Assembly (NCBI RefSeq): GCF_011290685.1
Contig: NZ_JAANYN010000005.1
Coordinates: 434,001-498,000, forward strand
Source of the DNA: Cyclobacterium plantarum
Lineage (GTDB): Bacteria; Bacteroidota; Bacteroidia; Cytophagales; Cyclobacteriaceae
Direction: 5' to 3'
Length of the DNA: 64,000 bases
Shown here: piece after piece, positions 27,383-36,252 of the stretch
Numbering within the stretch: the first letter of the stretch is position 1
Layout: the number at the start of each line of letters is the position of its first letter
Translations under genes and position numbers: made by a program
Notes under the pieces: model-generated
What the model saw: the letters and a program-made list of their open reading frames with translations, nothing else
Told to the model about the DNA's origin: nothing
The model's database searches: none

Positions 27383-28687
27383 ATGAGTCAACAAATACCT
27401 CCGGTAAAGGCGGAACTGATATCCAAAAAAGATTTCTGGCCTTTTCTATTGCTTACCTCTTTATTCATGCTTTGGGGTGTGGCCCACAATATGACAGATA
27501 CTTTATTGGCCGCCTTCAAAAGAATCATGAGCATGACTGATTTCCAGACTTCATGGATACAGCTGGCTTTTTATGGGTCCTACTTCTGTTTGGCATTGCC
27601 TGCTGCGATTTTTATCCGTAAATATACCTATAAGTCGGGTATTCTGCTAGGCCTGGGGTTGTTTGCCATAGGATCACTGCTGTTTTATCCCGCCGGAATG
27701 ATGATGTCTTATGGTTTCTTCCTACTGGCATTGTATGTGCTGGCAGGAGGATTGTCAATTTTGGAGACCGCGGCAAATCCCTATATACTGGTGATCGGAC
27801 CTCCGGAAACGGCTACCCAAAGACTGAATCTGGCTCAATCCTTTAATCCAATCGGATCTGTTTTGGGCGTTTTTCTCAGTAAGGTTTTTATTTTGTCGCA
27901 GTTGAATACCGCAGAGGCTTCCGACCGGACCAGTATGAACCCAGAGGCACTTAAGGCAATCCAGGCAGATGAATTGGCTGGAGTAGTCAGTACTTACGTA
28001 GGGGTAGCACTATTCCTTATTTTTGTCTGGTTTGTCATCAAGGCGGTGCGGATGCCGGTGGCTTCTGAAACAGTGGAGAAGGATGGCATAATCGCTGGTT
28101 TCAAGAGGTTATCAAAAAACAAAAACTACATGCGCGGGGTAATGGCCCAGTTCTTTTATGTAGGGGCACAGATCGGTGTCTGGTCTTTTACCATTCGCTA
28201 TGTGATGGCAGAGTTGGACATGATGGAAAGTGCTGCCTCCGACTATTATTTGGTTTCCCTGATTTTATTTGCAGCCAGTCGCTTTTTATTTACTGCGTTG
28301 ATGAAATTCTTTAAACCCTCCATTTTATTGGCTACTTCTTCGTTTGTGGCAATTTTGTTGAGTTTTGTGGTAATTTATGCGAGTGGGATGGTAGCGGTTA
28401 TAGCGCTTGTTTTAATTTCTGTGTGCATGTCATTGATGTTTCCCACCATCTACGGCTTGTCTGCAGAGGGCCTGGGTAATGATACCAAATTGGGTGGTTC
28501 CGGTTTGATCATGGCCATTCTGGGTGGTGCCCTGATCACTGCGGCTCAGGGACAGGTTTCTGATATCAGTGGCAATATTCACCTTTCTTACTATGTGCCT
28601 TTGATTTGTTTTGTGGTTGTCATGTATTTTGGGATTTCCCATTACTTACATAAACCTGAGGCAAAGGCAGAAAAAATGGTCCTGTAA
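27383..28687 (+). CDS. FucP-type sugar:H+ symporter (MFS)
   Basis: Major facilitator transporter of 434 residues with twelve predicted helices. It has the FucP-family features: a WGVAHNMTDTLLAAFKRIM segment in helix 1, QLAFYGSYFCLALPAA in helix 2, ETAANPYILVIGP in helix 4 and AQSFNPIGSVLG in helix 5. FucP carriers import L-fucose and some related sugars. The adjacent aldo/keto reductase is of the fucose dehydrogenase kind, so the pair likely feeds an oxidative fucose or similar deoxy-sugar route. No terminator is clear in the 174-base gap to the convergent uxaC. Confidence 0.9.
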   Translation: MSQQIPPVKAELISKKDFWPFLLLTSLFMLWGVAHNMTDTLLAAFKRIMSMTDFQTSWIQLAFYGSYFCLALPAAIFIRKYTYKSGILLGLGLFAIGSLLFYPAGMMMSYGFFLLALYVLAGGLSILETAANPYILVIGPPETATQRLNLAQSFNPIGSVLGVFLSKVFILSQLNTAEASDRTSMNPEALKAIQADELAGVVSTYVGVALFLIFVWFVIKAVRMPVASETVEKDGIIAGFKRLSKNKNYMRGVMAQFFYVGAQIGVWSFTIRYVMAELDMMESAASDYYLVSLILFAASRFLFTALMKFFKPSILLATSSFVAILLSFVVIYASGMVAVIALVLISVCMSLMFPTIYGLSAEGLGNDTKLGGSGLIMAILGGALITAAQGQVSDISGNIHLSYYVPLICFVVVMYFGISHYLHKPEAKAEKMVL

Positions 28688-28861
28688 GTCCTCACCTGGC
28701 AGTGACGGCAGGATCCGTCATTGGTAGCTATTTATTGGTAATTGGCAAATAGAGAGGCAGGCCAAGATTGTCGGTGCTTTCCTGGCTCAACGCCTCTTTT
28801 AAATTTACCGGATGTGCCCGATGATTGCTTCTTCTAAAATTTTACCATGTAGGTTTAAATT

Positions 28862-30295
28862 TCAGACTTCATAAAAACCAAAATAATCCCGGGCATTATA
28901 GTAACAGATATTTTCCACCATTTGACCCAGCCACTTTTCATCGGCCGGCAATTCGCCATTGACCACGTCCTGGCCTATCAGGTTGCATAGGATTCTTCTG
29001 AAATATTCATGCCGAGGAAAAGAAAGGAAACTCCGGCTATCTGTAAGCATTCCGACAAAACAACTGAGTATGCCCATGTTTGACAAGGTGTTCATTTGCT
29101 TTTCCATGCCATCTTTTTGGTCCATGAACCACCAGCCAGAACCAAACTGTACCTTGCCTTTGATGGACCCATCGTTAAAATTCCCCACCATGGTGGCCAT
29201 TACTTCATTATCAGCAGGGTTGAGGTTATAAAGGATGGTTTTGGCAAGTTGATCGCTGCTATCCAGGTTGTTCAAATAGTTAGAAAGCGCAACGCTTTGG
29301 GGGAAATCCCCTATGGAATCAAATCCTGTGTCCGGCCCCAATACCTTTAACATCCTACGGTTGTTGTTCCTTAATGCTCCCAGGTGATACTGTTGCGTCC
29401 AGCCTTTGGCATGGTACATTTTACTCAATGCCGTAAGGGTTTTAAATTTAAAAAAACGTGCTTCTTCAGGTTCCAGTGACTTCCCATCTTTGATTCTGGA
29501 AAATAAAGATGCGATGTCAAACTTATTTCCATCAAAGAAATACATTTGTTCCAGGCCGTGGTCTGCCAGCCTGCCTCCATTTTCGTGAAAGTAGCCCACC
29601 CGATTCTCCAGTGCTGACAGCAGATCTTCGTATTTGCTTATTGTGATTCCGGAAACCTGAGATAATTTATCCAGATAAGATAGGTAGTCTTTCGGGTTCT
29701 CTACCGCATAGGCTTTGTCTGGTCTGAAGGCAGGCAATAGCTTGAGGGATAGGTTTTGTTTTTTTGCACTCTGGTGGTATTCAAGAGTATCTATGGGATC
29801 ATCCGTAGTACACACTACCTCTACGTCCATTTTTGAAAGCAGGCCTCGGGTGTTGTAGTCCTTTTCCTGCAGTAATCCTGTAGTTTCTTCATAGACCTGG
29901 CTGGAAGTACTTTTATCAAGTAAATAGTCTATGCCGAAATACCGCAATAATTCAAGATGTGTCCAGTGATACAGTGGGTTACGCATGGTGTGGGGTACCG
30001 ATTTGGCCCAGGTTTCAAATTTTTCCTGGTCGGTGGCATCACCGGTAATGAATTTTTCGTTGACACCCAACGTCCTCATGGCTCTCCATTTGTAGTGGTC
30101 CCCTTCCAACCAAATGGCGGTAATGTTTTCAAATTGCCTATTGGTGGCGATATCATGTGGAGACAAATGACAATGGTAATCGATGATGGGCATTTTTTTT
30201 GCGTGGTCGTGGTAGAGTTTGCGCGCAAAATCACTTTTCAGAAGAAAATCATCGGTTAAAAAGGTGCTTTTTGTAGCGTTTAGTATATTATCCAT
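28862..30295 (-). CDS. uxaC: Uronate isomerase
   Basis: Cytoplasmic isomerase of 477 residues converting D-glucuronate to D-fructuronate and D-galacturonate to D-tagaturonate. Seen: the metal-site start IIDYHCHLSPHDIA, the block WLEGDHYKWRAMRTLGV, WTQQYHLGALRNNN and GSGWWFMDQKDGMEKQ with FVGMLTDSRSFLSFPRHEYFRR near the end. Length and motifs are standard. No uxuA/uxuB or kduI-type gene is adjacent; it stands alone. A LacI-type palindrome lies 75 bases upstream of the ATG and is shared with two other units in the window. Confidence 0.96.
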   Translation of the reverse strand: MDNILNATKSTFLTDDFLLKSDFARKLYHDHAKKMPIIDYHCHLSPHDIATNRQFENITAIWLEGDHYKWRAMRTLGVNEKFITGDATDQEKFETWAKSVPHTMRNPLYHWTHLELLRYFGIDYLLDKSTSSQVYEETTGLLQEKDYNTRGLLSKMDVEVVCTTDDPIDTLEYHQSAKKQNLSLKLLPAFRPDKAYAVENPKDYLSYLDKLSQVSGITISKYEDLLSALENRVGYFHENGGRLADHGLEQMYFFDGNKFDIASLFSRIKDGKSLEPEEARFFKFKTLTALSKMYHAKGWTQQYHLGALRNNNRRMLKVLGPDTGFDSIGDFPQSVALSNYLNNLDSSDQLAKTILYNLNPADNEVMATMVGNFNDGSIKGKVQFGSGWWFMDQKDGMEKQMNTLSNMGILSCFVGMLTDSRSFLSFPRHEYFRRILCNLIGQDVVNGELPADEKWLGQMVENICYYNARDYFGFYEV

Positions 30296-30369
30296 TTCCT
30301 ATAAGTTTTTTTAAGTCGAAGTAATAATAAAAATTAATTTTATTTTAAACCAGTAATTCAGGCAATAAG

Positions 30370-30381
30370 GCAATCGATTGC
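30370..30381. promoter_or_regulatory. LacI-type operator upstream of uxaC
   Basis: The perfect 12-bp palindrome GCAATCGATTGC has the central CG and spacing of LacI/GalR-family operators. It sits 75 bases upstream of the uxaC start, next to a near-match -7 box (TTAATTTG on the minus strand at 30383-30390). The same 10-bp core occurs at 35993-36002 and 37747-37756. Confidence 0.65.
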
Positions 30382-30530
30382 ACAAATTAAATTAAAATTT
30401 TATGAAAATATACTTTTTATTCTTTTTATTGCCATAAAATATGTCTGGCCTATATATTAATATTGATTTTTGTTAAAATAGGTTTTTATTTGATTTTATT
30501 ACTGCTATCTTCAAGGGAATCAACTGTATT

Positions 30531-30860
30531 CTGACAAAATATGCTATCCTTACAAAGGAGGGGTATTATCAGGAAAGGGTGGATGAGGACTGGTTTGGGC
30601 TGGTCCTTGGTATAGGCAGTTATTCCCAACATGATCCCTATGAAGAGATCAGCAAAAATATCCGACATGCCGTAAACGGGCAACTCAAGGAAAATGTAAA
30701 CCATTTCGGTACGCAAAAACCCGTTGACCTGAAGCGGTTGATGGCCCTTATCCGGGATAGCAATTATCAGGGTTACCTGCCAATAGAAACTTTAGGCCCT
30801 GGGAATCCTTTTGAAAAAGTCAGCGGTTTTTTGGCCAGGGTTAAAGCAGCTTTGCAGTAG
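30531..30860 (+). pseudogene. C-terminal remnant of a sugar phosphate isomerase/epimerase
   Basis: The reading frame from about 30531 to the TAG at 30858-30860 encodes the C-terminal third of a xylose-isomerase-like TIM-barrel protein. Blocks such as GIGSYSQHDPYEEI, VNGQLKENVNHFG and GYLPIETLGPGNPFEKV are clearly those of the family (usual length about 280-300 residues). The first two thirds, including most metal ligands, are missing; upstream of the remnant is the uxaC promoter region. No ATG is available (first start-like codon is GTG at 30579). I read it as a gene cut by a deletion and no longer functional. Confidence 0.8.
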
Positions 30861-31022
30861 GAGGGTATGGCTTGACAATTCTTTGATTGGGGAAAGAACA
30901 CGCAATTGGGTAAACTGTCTTTTAGTTCATTATATCAGCCCAACTCAGGTATTGGGGATTAAGACTTCGGTATTCGCCTATTTTTACGTTCATAAAATAT
31001 CTGATAATTTAATTTTAAAGCC

Positions 31023-31050
31023 AAAAAAAGGCCTGGAAAAGTTCCAGGCC
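31023..31050 (-). terminator. Terminator of the susC-susD operon
   Basis: A 9-bp perfect stem (GGCCTGGAA, loop AAG, TTCCAGGCC; 31030-31050) is followed on the minus strand by seven T. It lies 40 bases past the susD-like stop codon. Confidence 0.92.
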
Positions 31051-31089
31051 CCATACGGTTAATAATGGCTTTTTAGCTTATTTTTTATG

Positions 31090-32760
31090 TTAATATCCTG
31101 GGTTTTGAGGAAAACTGGCTTCGTTACCTTCTGCCCGGTCAATTTGATTTTGAGGAATAGGTCTTAAGACATGGTAATCTTCAATCCCGATGGCTTTTGA
31201 ATTATGCGCAGTTACCCGTTCTACCAAAACACCCCATCTTTTTAGGTCCAACCATCTCTGCTGTTCTCCCAGTAGTTCTCTCGCTCTTTCTTCTATGATC
31301 ATTTCCATGTCCATTTCGGCAGGCGTGATTTCCATCTGGTCTTCCCTTCCCGGGAAGGCAGCCCTTCTTCTCACCACATTGATGTTTTCTGTAGCTTCCG
31401 TGATTTTATCCTGCTTCAATTGAGCCTCTGCCAGGAGCAAATAGGTATCAGCCAGTCTGAAAGCGATGTAATCCCTTCCTCCCTCAAATTGGGTCAGGTC
31501 CACTCTTCCCGGGTCCATGTGTTTTTTCATAGTGGCAAAAAGCCGCTCGGTATATGCACTCGGAACCAAGACTTGATAGGGCTTCTGCGCCCTTTCCTCC
31601 ATGGACATTTCATAGCCGGGAACAAATATGGCGGTATCGCCGGCAGCAAAAGTCACCTGATCCTTGGAATCATCAAAGGTAGTATTAAAGGTTCCCGGAT
31701 TATTGGAATAATAAACATGCTTAAAAGAATTCTCATAACGGCTGTCATTCTCCCTGTCGGCATAAATAACATTATAGGTATAATCCGTAGGCATGTAGCG
31801 TTTAAAAGGTCGTCCGTTTTGGGTATCCCTTCTCATTCCGGGCTGCACATCATACTCCATTAAGAAAAACACATGGGAATTGTTTCCCCCTCCATTTGTC
31901 AATTGATTCCGTCCATATTGTACTGCGAAGACGACTTCATTATTGACTTCGTTGCCAAAAGCGTGTACATCTCCGAAGTTATCCAATAGACTGAATCCAT
32001 AATTGTCTATTACCGATTGCAACAAAGGTTCTGCATTGGCAAAATCATCATTTTCAGCGGCTTCTGAGGTTCCTTTGGTCAGGTAAACCCTGCCCAGCAA
32101 ATGTTCAGCAGTTGCTCGTGTGGCCCTGCCATAGTCACTGGATTGCCCCACATTTTCCAAATCCGGAATAGCTGCCTGGAGGTCATTGATGATGGCTGCA
32201 TATACATCGGCCACTGGAGCCCTGCTTACTTCATTGGAAGGGACTACAGACTCACTAAGTTGCAAATCAATAGGACCAAATAGCTGCACCAGAATAAAGT
32301 AGTGGTGAGCACGGATAAATTTCGCCTCTGCTACCCGTCGCGCTTTTATTTCGGCTGAAAGCCCTTCCACCTCCGGCGCCCGGTCAATAACTGCATTTGC
32401 CGTATTGATTCCCTGATAAAATTGATCCCAAATTTCACGAACATGTGCATTTTGGGAGTCAAAATCGGAGGTATAAAAATTCATAAATTTAAAACCGCCA
32501 TCTGCGCCATTGGTATAGGTATCTGTACCAAAAACCGTAAAATTGTTTCCCCTTTCGGTGCCATACCAAGCTCTGAATGAACTATATGCAGCATGCAGGC
32601 CGTCATTCAAACCTGCGGGAGTGTTCAGGTAATCATTTCCTATATTGGAAACCACATCTTCCTCCAAAATGCCTTCGCAGCTAACCCCGGCAAACAGAGC
32701 AGCTCCCATTATGCTGATTTTGGAGAACCTTGAAAATATATTTTTAAATTTTGATTTCAT
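31090..32760 (-). CDS. SusD/RagB family surface lipoprotein
   Basis: Nutrient-binding lipoprotein of 556 residues that sits over the SusC channel in the outer membrane. The ATG at 32760 is preferred to the GTG one codon upstream. Signal peptide ends in GVSC (Cys28). SusD features: early IWDQFYQGINTANAVID, RRVAEAKFIRAHHYFILVQLFG (TPR-like helices), then the C-terminal SusD domain with FRLADTYLLLAEA and ERARELLGEQQRWLDLKRWG, ending with LRPIPQNQID and QNPGY. It lies 24 bases after the SusC gene and ends at a clear terminator. The glycan is not inferable from the protein alone. Confidence 0.95.
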   Translation of the reverse strand: MKSKFKNIFSRFSKISIMGAALFAGVSCEGILEEDVVSNIGNDYLNTPAGLNDGLHAAYSSFRAWYGTERGNNFTVFGTDTYTNGADGGFKFMNFYTSDFDSQNAHVREIWDQFYQGINTANAVIDRAPEVEGLSAEIKARRVAEAKFIRAHHYFILVQLFGPIDLQLSESVVPSNEVSRAPVADVYAAIINDLQAAIPDLENVGQSSDYGRATRATAEHLLGRVYLTKGTSEAAENDDFANAEPLLQSVIDNYGFSLLDNFGDVHAFGNEVNNEVVFAVQYGRNQLTNGGGNNSHVFFLMEYDVQPGMRRDTQNGRPFKRYMPTDYTYNVIYADRENDSRYENSFKHVYYSNNPGTFNTTFDDSKDQVTFAAGDTAIFVPGYEMSMEERAQKPYQVLVPSAYTERLFATMKKHMDPGRVDLTQFEGGRDYIAFRLADTYLLLAEAQLKQDKITEATENINVVRRRAAFPGREDQMEITPAEMDMEMIIEERARELLGEQQRWLDLKRWGVLVERVTAHNSKAIGIEDYHVLRPIPQNQIDRAEGNEASFPQNPGY

Positions 32761-32784
32761 CACTTAATAAATTGAGGTTACACT

Positions 32785-35700
32785 TTAAAACTTAGCGTTA
32801 ATACCAAAGGTAATTTGGGTTACGGCCGGCGCAATATTGGAATTGATTACACCACCTTCTACACCCTGTTCACCATCAATAAAGGTTTCAGGATCGATTC
32901 CCGCATGTCGGCTTCGGTATTCAGAAAATATAAAGGGTTGCTGCACACTGGCGTAAACCCTCAGACTTTCCATTTTAAGTCTCGACACCATTGGAGCAGG
33001 TAAAGTATATCCCAAATTAATATTTCTCACCTTTAAGAAAGTACCATCAAAGTACTGTAGTGAAGAAGAGTATTTTGGAAATTCCTGGTTGGCATTGGGA
33101 CGGGGATAATCATTGGTAGGATTATCAGGGGTCCAGTAGTCTACATTCAGGTTATTGTACCTTCCTGCCAGGGCATTGAATCCACCCGTGTGGAAAGCAC
33201 TTCTGATCATGGATCCTACTCTGCCGAATAGGAAGAAAGAAAAATCTACCCCTTTGTAAGAAAACCGGTTGGTAATACCTCCGCTAAAATCAGGAACGGC
33301 CGAACCCAATATCTGTCGGTCATCTGCATTGATTTGTCCGTCATCATTGATATCTTCTATTTTAATCAATCCGGGCTGGTCACTGTAAACCTGAGCCTCA
33401 TCCGCCTCATCCAGTTGCCAGATGCCTACTTTATTCCAATCAAAGAAGACCGTTAAAGGCTCACCGATAAATCTTCCGGCACCTACATCGTCTCCATCAG
33501 CCAATTCTAAGATTTCTTCTCTGTTTCTGTTAAAGATAAAATCTGTAGACCATCTGAATCCACCCCGATCCACGTTGATGGTGTTTAAGGTCAATTCAAT
33601 ACCTCTGTTTTGGGTTTTACCAATATTGGTAATGAATCCTCCGAAACCGGTGGAGTTAGGTAGCGGTTGTGGTGCCAATAAGTCGGTGGTTGTGGTAACA
33701 TAATACTCAATTGTACCGGCAATCCTACCTTGAGAAAACACAAAGTCCAAACCCGCATTGGCTGTGGTGGAGGTCTCCCATCTTAAATCTGGGTTACCGA
33801 TCGTATTTGGACGGTAGCCAAACGCAGCAGTTCCACCAAACTCGTAAGCTGTACGCGCCAATAATGGCTGGGTCTGATAGGGGTCAATACCCTGGTTTCC
33901 GATAGAACCATAACTGGTTCTCAGTTTTAACTGGTCCAACACTGTGCTTCCTGCCAGGAAGTCTTCATCCCCAATGTTCCAGCCAAAGGCTACGGAAGGA
34001 AAATAGCCGAACCGGTTGTTTTCGCCAAATCTGGAGGAACCATCGGCTCTCACAGTAGCTGTCAACAGGTATTTTCCTTTGTAATCATAATTCAACCTTC
34101 CCATATAGGAAAGAAGCGTCCACTGTATCAGATTGGTGTTGGCACCTGTAATCTGGCTGGCATCACCCAGGCGGTGAAACAATTGACTTTCAGCAGGGAT
34201 GCCCAAAACATTGATATTGGTAAATTCCCTGTTGTCTTTTTGAAGGGATTGCAAGCCTGTAAACTGGAAAGTATGATCTTCATTAAAGGTTTTAGTCCAG
34301 TTAAGTATGTTTTCCAGGGTATAATTCACCTGGAATTCTTCTGAAATACTGCCGGTTGGGTCTCCCCCTCTTCTGTTGTTGGTCTGGGCTCCTATAAACC
34401 TTCCGCTTCTTCTAATGGTAATGTCGGGTCCAAAATTGGTCCTGAATGTCAGCCCTGGAGAAATTTCCCAAAGCGCATAAATGCTGTTAAATATTCTGAA
34501 TCTTTTTGTCAGGTCTTCATGGGCACCTGGTACGATCTCTGCCAAAGGATTGGTTCTTAATCCATCTTGAGTAGGCTGAAAATTAATGGAGCCATCGTCA
34601 TTAAAGGTTTTTCCCAATGGGTTTTCCTGTAGTGCCCCGCCTAGCGGATTAAAGTTTTCTCCATTTCTTTCGCTATAGGTAAAAAGTGTGGAAGTACCTA
34701 TTTTAAATTTATCATTTAATTGATGATCAATATTTGCCCTGAAAGAATAACGGCTAAAATCCTGGAGTTTTACCACACCCACATCTCGGAAAATATTGCC
34801 GGAAAGAAAGAATGTGGTTTTTTCACTACCACCTGAAACGCTAATTTGGTGACTCTGAATCGAGCCGGTCCTTGTAAGCGCATCGATGTAGTCATAGCTT
34901 CTTCCAAGCCTGATGCTTTCCAATTCGTTGGGCTCAAACAGGCCTTCATCAGCTTCTTGTGTGGCAGGTCCTTCGGGATATTCCCCTACTGCCCTGCGAG
35001 ATTCCCTTTTGTATTCGGCAAACTCTTCTCCATTGAAATTTTCAATGCGTCCCAAACTCTGATTGACGCCATAGTAAGAGTCTACCGAGACGATAGTCTT
35101 ACCGGCTTGTCCTCTTTTGGTAGTAATCAAAACCACACCATTGGCGCCTCTTGATCCATAAATGGCAGTAGCCGAGGCATCTTTCAGCACTTCCATTGAA
35201 GTGATGTCTTGCGGGTTGATGTCATTGATACCACCTGCAATTGGAATATTATCCACCACATAAAGCGGGTCATTTCCGGCATTGAACGACCGTCTTCCAC
35301 GGATCCTTACCTGGGGTGCCGAACCAGGCTTACTTCCTGCCTGGGTCACATCTACTCCGGTAGCTCGTCCCTGAAGGGCCTGCCTTGCATCTACTATGGG
35401 TAGTTCGGCTATTTCTTTGTTGCTAACGGAGGAAATAGCTCCTGTTAATTGGCTTTTTCGGGTGGTTCCATATCCGGTTACCACTACTTCATCCAGATCT
35501 GATACATCTGGTTCCAGCTGTACATTGATCTGTGATTGATTACCAATAGCTACTTCTTTTGGAGAATAGCCAATAAAAGAAAATACCAAGGTTGAATTTG
35601 ACGGTGCGGAGATATTGTAGTTGCCATCAAGGTCGGCTGCTACACCTGTAGATGTGCCTTTGACGAGCACCGATGCCCCTGGGATGGGCATTTCATTTTC

Positions 35701-35808
35701 ATCTGTAATTTGCCCGCTGACTTGCACATTTTGTGCCAGCGCCAGGTGGGTACTGAAGGCCATAAGAAACAATAATAGCCCTGTTTTCAGGTAATTTTTC
35801 GAGGTCAT
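32785..35808 (-). CDS. SusC/RagA family TonB-linked outer-membrane protein
   Basis: Outer-membrane importer of 1007 residues. Order: signal peptide (ending ALAQ), a carboxypeptidase-regulatory-like domain (about residues 28-110), the linker DEVVVTGYGTTRKSQLTGAI, the SusC-type plug with VRIRGRRSFNAGNDPLYVVD and the hallmark ATAIYGSRGANGVVLITTKRG-type segment, then the barrel to a C-terminal aromatic end (FGINAKF). With the SusD gene it forms a glycan or oligosaccharide uptake complex. No glycoside hydrolase, anti-sigma or sigma gene is attached, so the locus is minimal. A LacI-type palindrome lies 184 bases upstream. Confidence 0.96.
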   Translation of the reverse strand: MTSKNYLKTGLLLFLMAFSTHLALAQNVQVSGQITDENEMPIPGASVLVKGTSTGVAADLDGNYNISAPSNSTLVFSFIGYSPKEVAIGNQSQINVQLEPDVSDLDEVVVTGYGTTRKSQLTGAISSVSNKEIAELPIVDARQALQGRATGVDVTQAGSKPGSAPQVRIRGRRSFNAGNDPLYVVDNIPIAGGINDINPQDITSMEVLKDASATAIYGSRGANGVVLITTKRGQAGKTIVSVDSYYGVNQSLGRIENFNGEEFAEYKRESRRAVGEYPEGPATQEADEGLFEPNELESIRLGRSYDYIDALTRTGSIQSHQISVSGGSEKTTFFLSGNIFRDVGVVKLQDFSRYSFRANIDHQLNDKFKIGTSTLFTYSERNGENFNPLGGALQENPLGKTFNDDGSINFQPTQDGLRTNPLAEIVPGAHEDLTKRFRIFNSIYALWEISPGLTFRTNFGPDITIRRSGRFIGAQTNNRRGGDPTGSISEEFQVNYTLENILNWTKTFNEDHTFQFTGLQSLQKDNREFTNINVLGIPAESQLFHRLGDASQITGANTNLIQWTLLSYMGRLNYDYKGKYLLTATVRADGSSRFGENNRFGYFPSVAFGWNIGDEDFLAGSTVLDQLKLRTSYGSIGNQGIDPYQTQPLLARTAYEFGGTAAFGYRPNTIGNPDLRWETSTTANAGLDFVFSQGRIAGTIEYYVTTTTDLLAPQPLPNSTGFGGFITNIGKTQNRGIELTLNTINVDRGGFRWSTDFIFNRNREEILELADGDDVGAGRFIGEPLTVFFDWNKVGIWQLDEADEAQVYSDQPGLIKIEDINDDGQINADDRQILGSAVPDFSGGITNRFSYKGVDFSFFLFGRVGSMIRSAFHTGGFNALAGRYNNLNVDYWTPDNPTNDYPRPNANQEFPKYSSSLQYFDGTFLKVRNINLGYTLPAPMVSRLKMESLRVYASVQQPFIFSEYRSRHAGIDPETFIDGEQGVEGGVINSNIAPAVTQITFGINAKF

Positions 35809-35991
35809 AAATTTTAGGTTTGATAATAATTGAAAGTTAATTGCTGTTTTGCGCGTATTTAAAATACCTGCAAAAGATGAATTTTTTCTTTTTTTTTTTA
35901 CATAGGGATTTTGGTTTGAAAATAGGTTAGGATTACAAAGAACTTTGATTTTAATGCAAGTTAAATCTCCCTATTCCGGGAGGATTTAAGC

Positions 35992-36003
35992 GCAATCGAT
36001 TGC
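35992..36003. promoter_or_regulatory. LacI-type operator upstream of susC
   Basis: Perfect palindrome GCAATCGATTGC, identical over 12 bp to the one before uxaC, 184 bases upstream of the SusC start in a 340-base spacer with no other gene. The rest of the spacer (35809-36144) is AT-rich, with a T run at 35890-35900. Confidence 0.65.
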
Positions 36004-36144
36004 ATTGATGAGCGGCAATTTATATATATTAATGGTGAAAAAAAAGTTTAGGTATTATATTTTTATAGGAATTTATTGTAAAATTTCATAATCAATAATA
36101 AATGTCATATAAACGTTAATTGCCACAGAAAATTTCTTAGTTAA

Positions 36145-36178
36145 AGAAAAAAAAGGCAAACCATTTGGCTTGCCTTTT
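36145..36178 (-). terminator. Terminator of the double DUF1080 gene
   Basis: A hairpin (AAAAGGCAA to TTGCCTTTT, with an inner ACC/TGG pairing; 36151-36178) is followed on the minus strand by a long T-rich run. It is about 75 bases past the stop codon at 36253. Confidence 0.85.
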
Positions 36179-36252
36179 CTTGATTCCTTTTACTTGTTTT
36201 GTGGATTTTAACCCCGACTTTGCCGCAGCATTTAATTTCCGGGTTTAGGAAT

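Noticed and set aside
28698-28730. TGACGG/CCGTCA hairpin after the FucP-type gene
   Set aside because: Only six base pairs and no T run on either strand; too weak to call a terminator.
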